This document shows positions 48,701-59,597 of a stretch of DNA of 64,000 nt, piece after piece. Under the pieces are notes generated by a model. That model saw only the letters and a program-made list of their open reading frames with translations, made no database searches and was not told the origin of the DNA. This stretch comes from Adineta steineri (Eukaryota > Rotifera > Eurotatoria > Adinetida > Adinetidae), in assembly GCA_905250115.1 (NCBI GenBank), contig CAJNOI010000200.1, positions 83,734 through 147,733 on the forward strand, read 5' to 3'. The translations under genes were made by a program, and so were the position numbers. Every line of letters starts with the position of its first letter. The first letter of the stretch is position 1.

Positions 48701-49995
48701 CCATGCAATTGTATCTGTAACAGCAGTAAATATCCAATTTAATTCACCTAACATTGATTTTCGATCAGTAACAGTGCCAGGTATTTTATCAATCATATCT
48801 TGATCAATATTTGGATTAAGACGACTTATATTTTTTTGTAAAACATACCAACGTAATGCAATTTTAATTGGTGTAGTTAAACATGATGTAAATAAATCAG
48901 CTGGTAATTCGGGATTCATAGGTAAAAGTTCATTTTCACCACAAGCACCAAGTAATATGTCATGTAAAGGTGAAGATGCTGGGAGTTGTGGAGTCATTTG
49001 TGTTGGTGTATGTGTAAGAGTAGGTAAAAAATTCTGTGCTAAATTACGTCGTGTTTCTTCAAGTTCTTTATCAATTTGATCAGCAAATTTAACAAATAAA
49101 TTAAGTATAACAGCGGCATGAGAACAATCAAATACAAAAATAGATGGAGAACTCATCCATTTTTGTAAATCATATAGTGATAATGGGATATATTGAGTAA
49201 AATTTTTATTAAATACCCAAATTTCACCATTTGCAGTTGGACGAGGAACACCATGACCATTATAATGAAATAAAATACGTTCTTCCTATCAAAAAAAAAC
49301 AAAATAAAATCATATAATCTATTTTGCTTCTTGATAGTACATACTCTAGCATTTCGTCGTAAAGTCATACATAATTTTTTAATATCCTCTTGTGTTGGGT
49401 CAAGACTTGATTTATATCGTGCTTTAGATTGCCAACGTTCATATTGACGTTGTAATTCAGCAGCTATACTTTCAAGTGCTCGTCGAGGTGTCATAGCAAA
49501 TGGGTCTGAATAAAAACAAAATATGTATCATATTTTTTTGCGAGAAATGAATCTTTACCAATCCAACATTCAAGTTTTGAACATGGATTTATTTTAGCTA
49601 CGTCTGGTGGATCAACACCAATGTGAAGACACATAACAAGTGCAACACTAACTGTTTTCATCTATTTATTTATTAATGAAATTATTAATTAAAACAAAAA
49701 AATATCATACTCGATCACGTAATCGCCATTCAACTTCAACAGTATCGGAAACATTCAAATTTTCATGATGATGTGCTGCTTGAAATGCCAATGGATTATT
49801 CCAATCTTCAAGTTTTTCAAGTTCACTAACAGGTGTGACATAAAATGTATCATTCATATTGAAATCTAGAGTAGGATTTTGTTCTATATTCAAAGAAAGA
49901 TTATTGATAGAATTCGTAATGCTGCTTGTAAATGAGTTTATTGATGATGTTAATGATTGTGACGAACGTATATTGTACAAACGAGAAACTGTCAT
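45723..49995 (-). CDS. RPTOR: Raptor, regulatory subunit of mTORC1
   Basis: About ten exons. The N-terminal conserved (caspase-like) domain has [20 protein letters not shown], the [13 protein letters not shown] helix, [33 protein letters not shown] and [52 protein letters not shown] and [20 protein letters not shown] follow. A HEAT region ([50 protein letters not shown]) leads to a C-terminal WD40 propeller ([13 protein letters not shown] at the end). The total is shorter than human Raptor, mainly because the linker between HEAT and WD40 is reduced. It recruits substrates with TOS motifs to mTOR at the lysosome. First exons: 49995-49711, 49661-49559, 49505-49345, 49285-48540 and 48356-48137. 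Intron 4 carries a 133-bp transposon. Confidence 0.95.
48383..48531. mobile_element. 133-bp hAT-type MITE in a Raptor intron
   Basis: The element at 48391-48523 is flanked by the 8-bp duplication ATCTTATT (48383-48390, 48524-48531). The inverted ends are TAGTGGCGTA and TACGCCACTA, with subterminal GGGTGGGTAGGCG and GGGTGGGCGGCG blocks. Taking it out with one duplication copy leaves a 42-bp intron, a normal size here. Confidence 0.9.
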
Positions 49996-50122
49996 AATAA
50001 ATTATCTAAAGCATGTCTTCCAATTAGATTTTTTTGGTGTTTATATTGACAATGAGTGAAAAGAATGAAAGATATTTAACAAGTATATATAATAAAGAAA
50101 AAAAAATTGAACTACATTTTTA

Positions 50123-50323
50123 TTATGATGATGATGTTGCTGAAGATGATCCTTGTTTAGCTAAGACTTTTAATACTTGAATGATTGCTTCTGGTTTAAT
50201 ATTTAGTTTAAGTAATTCAAGAATTATTTTAAACATACGTTCATCAATAACTATATTTGATAGACGAGCTAATTCAAATAATTGAACTTCATCAGATTTT
50301 AAAGGTGTAAATTCTGTTGACAT
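50123..50323 (-). CDS. MZT1: MZT1 (MOZART1), gamma-tubulin complex microprotein
   Basis: A 66-residue single-exon protein. The core FELARLSNIVIDERMFKIIL then LNIKPEAIIQVLKVLAKQ matches the three-helix MOZART1 fold (human ISRILNTGLDMETL, GINPEALSSVIKEL). A Ser/Ala-rich tail follows. MZT1 binds the N-terminal regions of GCP proteins and helps recruit gamma-tubulin ring complexes to spindle poles. The ATG before STEFTPL is chosen because upstream in-frame sequence is unrelated and UTR-like. It lies 127 bp upstream of the Raptor start, on the same strand. Confidence 0.88.
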   Translation of the reverse strand: MSTEFTPLKSDEVQLFELARLSNIVIDERMFKIILELLKLNIKPEAIIQVLKVLAKQGSSSATSSS

Positions 50324-50717
50324 CTGAAATATATGAATGAATAGAAATCTAATCTGTTCATGATCGAGAAATCTAACTATCAATAAATGAACTTAGATTT
50401 AGACACAAAAAAATCTCTACAATTCATTCATCTGTCAGTATAAACTACAATACATCAAATCTGTTGACCGGAGATATTTATAACTGCTCATCTAATTCTC
50501 CTGTGAAGAATAAAAGATATAATTATATTATTTCCGTTAAATTTTTAATGTTTCGAGAAAAAAATAAAATAAAATGAGATACACATACAGAGTTATAGAC
50601 TTTACAACATCGATCACTGACAATAAATATCGATTCAATCGAGATAAGTAGATGAGACAATATTTAGAAAGAAAACGTATATACACAGTTTTTTCTGTTT
50701 TTTGTTCCTTTTTTGTT
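50324..50717. other. Short intergenic spacer
   Basis: Between LMBRD1 3' end and MZT1 start on the same strand. AT-rich, nothing recognised. Confidence 0.4.
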
Positions 50718-53700
50718 TTATTGAATTAACGGTTCATCATCATCTTCATCACCATCACCTTCTAATAAACGATCAACTGTATATTCTTGTATATTTGATT
50801 CACGATGAGTAAATAATTTCAATATAAAACTTGCCAAGAATATCTACAAAATAGAATATAATTAAAAAAGATTTTAATTAATACAAAACTATGAATATGT
50901 CAAGTAATCCGGAAAATCAGGAAAATAAAATCCGGAAAAGAAATACATCGTCTCGAAAGGTTTTGTCGTATGACTGTTGGTGTGGAAGAAGAATAGTCCT
51001 TACCTATACATCCGCACCTACATTCGCCCTCATCCACTCATCCACATCCATACTAGGGAGCTGCGGAGTACTCCGAAATCCGATTATCGGAGTCGGAGTC
51101 AAAAAAAGTTGACTCCACAGGTCCCTAATTCATACTCACACCTTGGACAACTACAGCTACAACAACGATATCGATCGTGCCGAGCTTCTCGAAAGATTCT
51201 CACTTCTTGTGGCTTCAAAGCAATATGCTCATCAGATTATCTCTAATATTTCTACACCTTTTACTTACTATGTCTTCTACCATTAATAAACTTCGAGTCA
51301 AATTTTTCAGGATTTTTTCATCTCTGGAGTTTTCTTTTCCGGATTATGTGACATCACCCAAATTATGAGTTAATACTTACAACAAGAAATATCCAACTTA
51401 GACAAAAATAGATGGCTCCAAAAAACCAAACTTTATAGAAAAATCGAAGTATAATACGACCCATTACTGTCATTTGACAGTCATCTACAACAAAAAATTT
51501 CATTCAAATAAAACTCTCCATACTAAATATTGATTACATACCTGTTTTTACAAATTGTGTACATTTTTCAATGATAATCGTTCCATTCTAAATATATTCA
51601 AGATTAAAACAATTAGAAAATAATTTTCCTGTCATCTATATTTCGCTAACTAACAGAATTCTATCGACTATTTTTAATCGAAAGAATATTAATAAGTCTA
51701 CCACTCTAACGGCTTGGGTTCACATTTCTATTTAGCTTAGGCATCGAAACCCTCAATATCCGATCTAAGTCGAAATGGTAGGAATAGATCTTTCGATATA
51801 CTTTTAACATACATTTCCAATTGCTGAATAATGTTGATCACCATAAATTGCGTATTGTGGTATAAGAAGATAAACGAATATATTGATTGCAACAACAATA
51901 AACATTAATAATGAACAAAGCATTAATATAGCTTGTGGTTTAGTTCTTCCACGAGAAAATCGATACATCTATTTAAAATGAACAATAAATTTTTGATTCT
52001 ATATATGATCATCTTTCACACTTACTCGAACCCAAAAATACCAAATACCAAGTTGTTGTAATCCATAGAGTGATGTAAATATAATATAAATAAGTAATCC
52101 AGTTAGAAAGATATAACTAATTGGATAGAACTAAAAAATATTTTTTAATTTTTATGGTTTTATTATTTGTGTTTTTCCTTACTTGTCCTGTCCATGTTAA
52201 AATAATATTAATTGGATTAGGTAATGTTTGATTTCCTTGTGCGAATATTTGTTTGAAATTCACGAAATTTATACATTTATTAACATTACTCAATAGAAGT
52301 GAAATAAATATAACAATTGCCAATATGAATAAAAATATTCCAAGAATAATTTGTACTGGTCGATATATATAACGACATTTAAAAAATAAACTTTCTCGAA
52401 CATTTATGATAGATTCTTCATTTCGACATAAAGCTGCATCTTCTTGTTCAAGTTCAGCTAATCGATGTTTTTCACGAATTGGCATTGGTATATGACGTGG
52501 ATACTGAAAATAAATTAAAATAGATGGATCAAAATTGAATTTTGAAATATTTTACTCGATTTTTTAATAATCGTATTTGTCTTTGTATTTCACTACGTTG
52601 ATCTTCAATACTTGCTTGTTGTAAACGTGCACTACGTTTACCACGAATTAATGATAATGGACAAGCAATTGAACCGTAACCCTATATAAATCAATGTAAA
52701 AAATTGAAATTTTATTTCAATATTTATTTACTGTATAGATTGTTAAAAGAAAAAATCCAATGATACTGATAGTAAAAATTGAGAATGAAATCGAATCTTC
52801 AATTCCTAAAAACGAAAAAAATTTGATTGATTTATTTTTATCGAAAAAACAAATTACTTGAACTATCGAAATGATCAATTAAATATTTAACATGATCCCA
52901 TTCACTCGTGGAATTATCAGATGGTAATGTTGCCAATTGAGGAACAAATATTCTAAACAATTCTATAGAATTTAAATGAAACAATCAATAGAATAAAATA
53001 CCCAAGAATGATTAAGACAAAAAGAAAAAGTAAAAATCCAATTGTCCATTTAATTGCTGATTGTATTCGCTACATAATAAGAAAATTATAGTTTAAAACA
53101 ATTATAGATAATTATATATCATACTTTTGGTATTGTATTGCTTTCTGTTTCTTGCTTTTCTTCGTAATAAAAGAAAAGAAATGGATTAACCAAAAATGCC
53201 ATAAAAATAACCAGGCCATATAGAACTACAAGAATCAAAAATAAAATCTTAATACTCGTTGAAAAAAATAGTACGATTTGCATAGCACTTTAAGTAAAAA
53301 CCGATGCGAAAAGACAGAGAATACAAGTCAAATCGATTCTTTATCTAGAGTGTCAACAAGAATCGAGGGATACGATCAGGGGGACTGGCGCATAGGTGCA
53401 GAATGTTGCTCGTACGCCCCCGCACGGGGAGGGAAATTTTTTAAAGCTTCATTTTTTGGGGAAATTTTCAAAATTTATTCGAAGAATTTTTTGAAAAAAT
53501 TTTCCCGGGAGGGATATTTTTGGTTTTTGGGAAGATTCTGCACCTCTGAAGGGAGGTCTAGCGCCCCGCAAAATTCGAAACGCTGTCTGTCTTTCTGCCA
53601 AACTTTTTAAAGCTTTTCCGAAAACTTGGTCAGAAACCTGGTTTTTATGCTATTTTTCCGCCAGAAACTCCAATAAAAACCCTTTTTTCGGGTAAAATTC

Positions 53701-54388
53701 CGCAGAAAGTGTATAGCGTAAGTATTTTCTACGTTATATGCGTCAGAAAGCTATATGACGGCACTTTCTGACAAATTTTATTCCACCGCACTTTTGAAAA
53801 CAATTGGAAATCCTGACAAGAATAGTAACAGACGGAATGTTAAATATATTATTCAACATCATCATGCAATCTCAGTTTCATAAAGAATGCGCTTTGACTT
53901 AAACTTTGGATATACAAATAGTAACTCATAGGTCAAAAGAACATCAAAGGATTTACTCTACATAAGTATAACAAATTGAACATACCATAATATCCAACTT
54001 CGATATATTTTTGAATATGATCTCTTGTTGTCGGATTTGATACCCATTCCTGAATATATATATATATATATTTTTCCTTTCTTATTTATATTCTCATACT
54101 TTAAATGTTCCATTAGGATATTTCATAAATGATACAAAAATAACATCTGTTGGTAATAAACTTGCTGCTAATAAAGCAATAATTAATGAAATTGAACAAA
54201 CAAATGTAACCAAATAATCTCGACGTCGTTTTTGTTGATAACGTAATATAAACAGAATTGCGAAGCAAATAATAAACTAACAAAAGATTTAAAAACAAGT
54301 CATTATACTAAGACATTTATTAATCACAACTTACCAAGCCAACAATTGCAAATGGTAGCCAACTACCTAGTGAAGCTAAAACCAACAT
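50718..54388 (-). CDS. LMBRD1: LMBRD1-like lysosomal membrane protein (cobalamin export adaptor)
   Basis: About a dozen exons coding a polytopic membrane protein. It begins MLVLASLGSWLPFAIVGLV and continues with SLLPTDVIFVSFMK and NGTFKEW, matching the LMBRD1 luminal loop NGTFKDW. LAELEQEDAALCRNEE is the conserved cytosolic helix and FKCRYIYRPVQIILGIFLFI the next membrane segment, then LLLSNVNKCINF, GRTKPQAI and PQYAIYGDQHY as in human LMBRD1 GRTRPQAL and PQYVMYGSQNY. The acidic tail is DGDGDEDDDEPLIQ. In mammals it partners ABCD4 to move vitamin B12 out of lysosomes. Two introns are swollen by insertions (50.85-51.38 kb and 53.23-53.98 kb); the rest are about 50 bp. The start at 54388 follows a possible 5' UTR splice site, so the first residues are less sure. 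Confidence 0.9.
51046..51135. mobile_element. 74-bp MITE in LMBRD1 last intron
   Basis: The element at 51054-51127 has ends TAGGGAGCTGCGGAGT and ACTCCACAGGTCCCTA, flanked by ATCCATAC and ATTCATAC (8 bp, one difference). The interior is GGAGTCGGAGTC-type. It shares GGGAGCTGCGG with the 62534 element. Confidence 0.7.
53390..53580. repeat. GC-rich inverted-repeat insertion in LMBRD1 intron
   Basis: AGGTGCAGAAT near 53394 is repeated in inverse as ATTCTGCACCT near 53536, within GC-rich sequence (CGCCCCCGCACGGGGAGGG, GGTCTAGCGCCCCGC) unlike the AT-rich surroundings. The whole intron is about 750 bp and probably contains a degenerate mobile element whose ends I could not define. Confidence 0.45.
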
Positions 54389-54727
54389 AATAGCTGCAAA
54401 AGAATCTAAAAAAGAAGATTATGTAAAGATATAAGCTTAGACAGTTAAATAAATGTATGCTCTCGTAATCGAACACTGTCTTCGTCTTGTTTTTTTATAT
54501 TCTTTTGATTACATGATGATGATAATAATAAGAAGAAAAGACAAAGCTTTGTCCAGACACGGAGGTGTGGATATATTTTCAAGATAGTCAATTGAACAAA
54601 TGTAAAGACATAAACAAACATGACAACAGTTGGATCAATACGGATTTAAATATTTTTAATCATAACCACCATCGAACTATATAAGAACGATGAACAACAT
54701 GTTCATTCATTCTTTATTCAAATTACA
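54389..54727. other. Divergent promoter spacer
   Basis: Between LMBRD1 (-) and the Hint-domain gene (+). Possibly includes an LMBRD1 5' UTR exon. No repeat seen. Confidence 0.4.
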
Positions 54728-55900
54728 ATGATGAACAATCATCGTATTCTTTATTTGACTATATTCGTTCTATTTCTATTCGATTTAACGATATCAGCTA
54801 CACCTAATTGTCCTGTTGAAGGTAGAAATCTATTTAGTTAAAATAAAATTCTAATCATGTTTTTTTTCTCGTGTAGCGGATCCGACAACAATTCTTAGTT
54901 GTGTAGCTATCGATGCTGTCGGTTTAGTTCAAGCAACAAAAGGTAATATACGAGCTTTTTGTACTATGGCTGAACGTTTTATGGAATGTCTTAAAACAAA
55001 AACAAGAGGATGTATTGGAGAAGATGTAAGACTAATAAGATTTCGATTTATTTTCTATAAATTTCTTATTTGTAGTTTGTACGTGGATCTCTTTCCGAAT
55101 TAATTGAACTGTCACAAAAATGTTGTGTCAATAAAGGAGAAAGAATGAGTGAAGAATGTCCATTTGTTTGTAAGTTTAAATTTTCTTAATCATTCATTTA
55201 ATTTCAAATCTTTTTTTCTTAAAGCAAAACCACAATGTTTTTATATGACTGATATGGCAACATCTCCAAAAGGAAACGAAATTCCTATAAAAGATCTTCA
55301 AATAGGTGAAAAAGTACTCGCAATTGATCATAATGATCAAATCGTTTCGACAGAAATCGTGTCATTTCTACATTATGAAAATAATTCTCAAAGTAATTTC
55401 ATACGAAGGATTAATTAACTAAACGTATTTCTTTAGCTTTTTTCTATATATTCACAACTGAAACGGGTCATCAAATATCTGTAACATCCGATCATCTAAT
55501 GTTTATTGGAAATCAAACATACATTCAAGCTCGTTTTATTGATCTTACACAACATAATCTCTATATTATGGGAAGTAATGGTCAATTACAACCATCACGT
55601 ATTCGTTCAATTGATGTTCAGCTTAAACAGGGATATGCGACACCAATAACTCAACATGGAACATTAATTGTCAATAATATTAGTGCATCATGTTATTCAT
55701 CGATCTATCATCATAATTTAGGTCATATGGCAATGGCACCTTTACGTTGGTTTCATCATGCTAAACAAATATTTGGTGTTGTCAATAATAATGAAATGAT
55801 TAAAAATGGTATTCATTGGTATCCACGAACACTAAATAATTTCTTGCATATATTTCGTCCCTTAGCAAATGTATTTACAACTACAATGGGAAATATTTAA
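54728..55900 (+). CDS. Hedgehog-type Hint (Hog) autoprocessing protein with Cys-rich N-terminal domain
   Basis: Five exons: 54728-54821, 54877-55025, 55076-55169, 55225-55392 and 55437-55900; 322 residues. A signal peptide (MMNNHRILYLTIFVLFLF...) is followed by a segment of about 85 residues with eight Cys (NCPVE, LSCVA, AFCTM, MECLK, RGCIG, KCC, EECPF) that is not a Hedge domain. The Hint domain begins at the Cys of KPQCFYMTDMA, with EIPIKDLQIGEKVLAID, GHQISVTSDHLMFIG (TxxH motif) and ASCYSSIYHHNLGHMAMAPL, matching Hedgehog ASCYAVIEEH and AHRAFAPFRL. The tail NGIHWYPRTLNNFLHIF resembles the Hedgehog sterol-recognition region (GVHWYSRLLY). It should cleave itself at the Cys and could attach cholesterol to the N-terminal fragment. 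The layout parallels nematode warthog/groundhog proteins. Confidence 0.88.
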
Positions 55901-57452
55901 AGGAACAACGATGAAATTTTGTTTAATACTCATGTAAATAAGAATTGATTTTAGACGAAAAATAATAAAGAAAAAAAAAACAGATTCTTAGTTGAATAGA
56001 TATTTAATGACGACTGAAAAAAAAAACAAAATTATATTATATTTACCGTATATTATTCGTTTTGTATGACTAAAGAAAAGTATTTTTTTTCTTGTTTTTT
56101 TTTTTATATTTATGTCTCATTTTGTGTCGTAAACAATATAGCAATTTTAACTAATCATAAACATTATGAATAGATGGCGCTGGCATTATTGTATTATGTA
56201 ATAAAAATGATCAGCAGATTAAACTATGATAATCATGTGATTTTTATACAATATAGTAATCGTCACGAATATATTTTTTTCATTGTTTAAAATGTACAAG
56301 ATTTCGTAAAGCTGTATGAATGAATAGCTTACATTATTTGATATCGATTTCTATAGTATTAGATAATTTCTTTCAGGTGTATTAATTCATGAAATTATAA
56401 ATAGAGAAGTAAACCAATGTATTGATTTGAATGGGCTGTTTAGAATGAAAAATAAGGATAAAAAATGTATTTATAAGATCGTTCGATTTGTAAATCAAAG
56501 TGTTGTAAAATCCATTTTTGTCCTTATAGTATACGTAATAAAAGCATATCGAAAAATCAGATAAGAAAAAATTTTACTAGCATGTTTTATTTTGCATGTA
56601 TCGTTATTTTAAAATATGATACGAAGTTGCTATGTTTTTTTTCAAACAATCTACGATTAAGCTCAATGTTTCAAACACAAAAACAGATCTTCATAGACAT
56701 CTCTTATAAATTTAATCGATTACTAGAGATAAACATATCTATTTTTGTATTCCTTCTTATTCATAAAACAGTTTAAAAAGAAAGATTCTAGAGTTTCAGA
56801 ACTGTGTACGTGGCTTGGAAATAAGTTAAGCTTTCCTCCTCGCGATGTTTCTCGAATAACGCTAACGAACCTTTCATGATGTATACAATACAAGACATTC
56901 GTATCTTGCCTCGGATGTGAGACACCAGGGCCTGAGGATAGAGCTCATATTCGAGTGTATGGTAATCGTTCGGATATAGGTACCCGTATATCTAGAAGGC
57001 ATGTTCAATGGAATACAACATCGGAATCGATAAAATCAATGCACGGAGATTGAATATATATTTGAGCTATTAAAATAAATATTTGCGTGTATTTCTAAAT
57101 TTGAACGTTGTAAAATTATTGCTCTAATAATTAGTTTTTAATATTCATGAAAAAGATTGCCCTCTTCTTTTCAGTCATTATTACTATTACAGCTTGATTT
57201 TAAATGGGTTTGTCTATCTTGATAAAAAAGATTATTATTAATTGTGAAATCTTTACGATTGAAAGTATAACCCCTAGCAGTTTTGAGAAATGGGAGTTCG
57301 AAGCAAAAAAAAGTATTTTATTTAAATGCAAATACTTTAGTATAAGTATGATGTCAATATTAAAAATCAATAAGACAATCTACAATAGTTCAGTATGTAT
57401 CACATTCTTTGTTTTTCATTAATTTAAGCTACCAATATGAAGAAAATAAATT
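55901..57452. other. Intergenic with a GC-richer islet
   Basis: AT-rich apart from about 56790-57055, where base composition and codon-like structure change; a 57-codon open frame runs 56880-57050. Nothing recognised. Confidence 0.45.
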
Positions 57453-58330
57453 TTAAGGTCGAGTAACTGTTTGTTCTACGTTATAATTTTGTGGTGGTCG
57501 ATAATTATCACGATATTCAGTTGAAGAACGTGCTGCTCGATCATGTAAATCTTGTGCCTGAGCATGACGTTCTTCTGTTTCACGAAAATAATTTTCTGCT
57601 TGAAGACGAAGACGTCTTTCACGAAGTACATCTGCTAAACGTTGTTCTTCATGTTCATGATGTTTAAGTTGCTAGCAAACAAAACAAAATAAATAATCTA
57701 TTTTTTATTTCATCTTACATGTACTGCTAATGAATTAAATGTTCGTTTTTGTCCATGTTGTTTATCAGAATACCGTCCACCATAATTAACAAAAGGTGGA
57801 CGATTTTCTAAATTCTCATTACCATGTGTTAAATCACATAGACCATAAGGCGTCTTAATAGCTAGAAATAAACATATTAGAATTTAGATTTATTGTTTAA
57901 TATGAAATTTATTTTTACCATATTTGCTTCTTTTCTTAATAAAATTACTCCAATTACAATTATTTGATAATCGTTCTGGTGGAACTGATTTTGGTCGACT
58001 TAATCGTTCTAAATCAGTTGATGTTAGTGTTGAACGAGTAGGTTTTGTTTTTGCTGCTGTTGATGGTCGTTGTTCAGGTATTGGTAGTGGTGAAATAACT
58101 TCATGTCGACTACAAGAAGATTGTGGTCGATCAAATGTTTGTTGTCGTCGTCGATCAGCTTCTATTGAACAAGCATTACACGCTGAGAAATCACGAGTTT
58201 CTTGTAAATGTGAAAGTGAACGATTATTTTTAATACGAAATTTATGTTGTTCATTAAAAACAAGACGTGGACGATCTGCTATACGAGTAGATTGAACATC
58301 TTTTGCTGGTTTTGGCCCATATACTGCCAT
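57453..58330 (-). CDS. Unrecognised charged, probably cytosolic protein
   Basis: Three exons, 58330-57919, 57861-57719 and 57671-57453, join cleanly to 257 residues. No signal peptide or membrane segment. The first exon is rich in Arg, Ser and Pro (PKPAKDVQSTRIADRPRL, RPKSVPPERLS). The second has KTPYGLCDLTHGNENLENRP then PFVNYGGRYSDKQHGQKRTF, which looks conserved. The third is a long Arg/Glu/Gln helix (EEQRLADVLRERRLRLQAEN) likely to form a coiled coil. The style is that of small axonemal or microtubule-associated proteins, but I do not recognise the family and give no function. Confidence 0.7.
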
Positions 58331-58695
58331 GTTTTATATTGAAAAAAAAATGTATTAGTAACAAAATGCTTGAAGGACAACAATAAAAACCACAGTAAGA
58401 CTATGAACATTTTCATTTTTTATTGTTTCCGAGAGCAACGGAGAGGAACATATAAGAAATCGAAGAGATGTCAGTAGTTGATGAATTTTTATCTTTATTA
58501 CATATTATAGAAAATTTCATCTCGAATGTCAGAACAATCACGATTGATAATTTGCTTATTATATTTTATGAAGACGAAAAAAAACAAGTTAATTTTTACT
58601 AGAACTAAACATATAAGATTTTTTATTGTTATATGTATCGTGACGTCGAATGTCATTATATGTATATATATAAATGTAAATAATTAACAAAAAAT
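58331..58695. other. Short intergenic spacer
   Basis: AT-rich region between two same-strand genes; nothing recognised. Confidence 0.4.
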
Positions 58696-59597
58696 TTATA
58701 ATTTATCTTTTAATTTTTGCCATGTTTTTGAACCTAATGCTTTAGCAAAATGATCATCAACAACAGATTCAGTTATTTGACGATTAATCGATGAAATTTC
58801 ATCAGGATTCATTGACCCAAATTTCGCAAGGGAACGAGCGAAATGTTCTTCGATTGAATCGACTAGAAAAAATCGATGGAATTTTTTTTTTGAAGAAAAA
58901 GAATAAAATTGATAAGACCAACCTGAAGTTTGTTCAATAGATGAACTATTCGATGAGGAATCATCAGGAGTAAAACAACGATCTGTAAATTTACCATAAT
59001 TATCTCCTAATGATTTTCGAAAATGTTCATTTATTGTTTCATCTAAACAAAAAATGAATTATTCTAATTTCTCTTACGAAAATAATACCTTCACTTGAAG
59101 TATAACCATATTTTTGTTGTTCAGTTAAGATTCGATAATTATCAAGCAATTGTTGTGCCATAAGACAATCATAGGTAAATGAATGAAGATAATTTTGTTG
59201 TGGATTAGTTGATAAATAAGCATATTGTTGACGTAATAAATCCATATGTGGTGTGGATGGTGGTGTTAAAGTATTAAGTGATGATGGAGTATGTTTATGA
59301 AATGAATCATCATCTTTCGAACAAGATCTAAGAAATAATTTATTCAAAATAATTTAGAAGTATTAATTTTATAACTTACTGTTTGATTGTTTTCGAAAAA
59401 TTTTCATTTTGTTCATCGTTTGTTACGAGTGAATCAATAAGATAAGTTCGTCGTTTTTTTAACGGAAGATTTTTTAATATCTGATTTTGATTGCACATAG
59501 AATTGTTATTTGTATTTTCTTGGTTCATTGAATAAATTTTGTCTAAAATAAATAAGCTTGATGTTTTTTCTAAATCACTCCTGTTGATTTCAGTCAT
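58696..59597 (-). CDS. VGLL4: VGLL4 / Tgi-like TEAD-binding corepressor with three TDU motifs
   Basis: Four exons, 59597-59380, 59327-59089, 59042-58923 and 58862-58696, 247 residues. The N-terminal part is low complexity with a basic stretch LPLKKRRTYLIDS, and a Ser/Thr/Pro region TPSSLNTLTPPSTPH. Three TDU-type motifs follow: ETINEHFRKSLGDNY (about 154-168), SIEEHFARSLAKFG (about 195-208) and VVDDHFAKALGSKTW (about 227-241). Vertebrate VGLL4 has two TDUs (EEHFRRSLG and VDDHFAKALG) and competes with YAP for TEAD. The third motif here is extra and sits in the same exon as the last one. It is a nuclear corepressor of Hippo-pathway output. Confidence 0.88.

Noticed and set aside
55249-55900. 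Intein or homing element for the Hint domain
   Set aside because: The domain ends the protein, lacks an endonuclease insert and a C-extein, and matches Hedgehog Hog blocks.
57924-58295. 123-codon plus-strand frame
   Set aside because: Antisense to the first exon of the charged protein, which joins to two more exons in frame.
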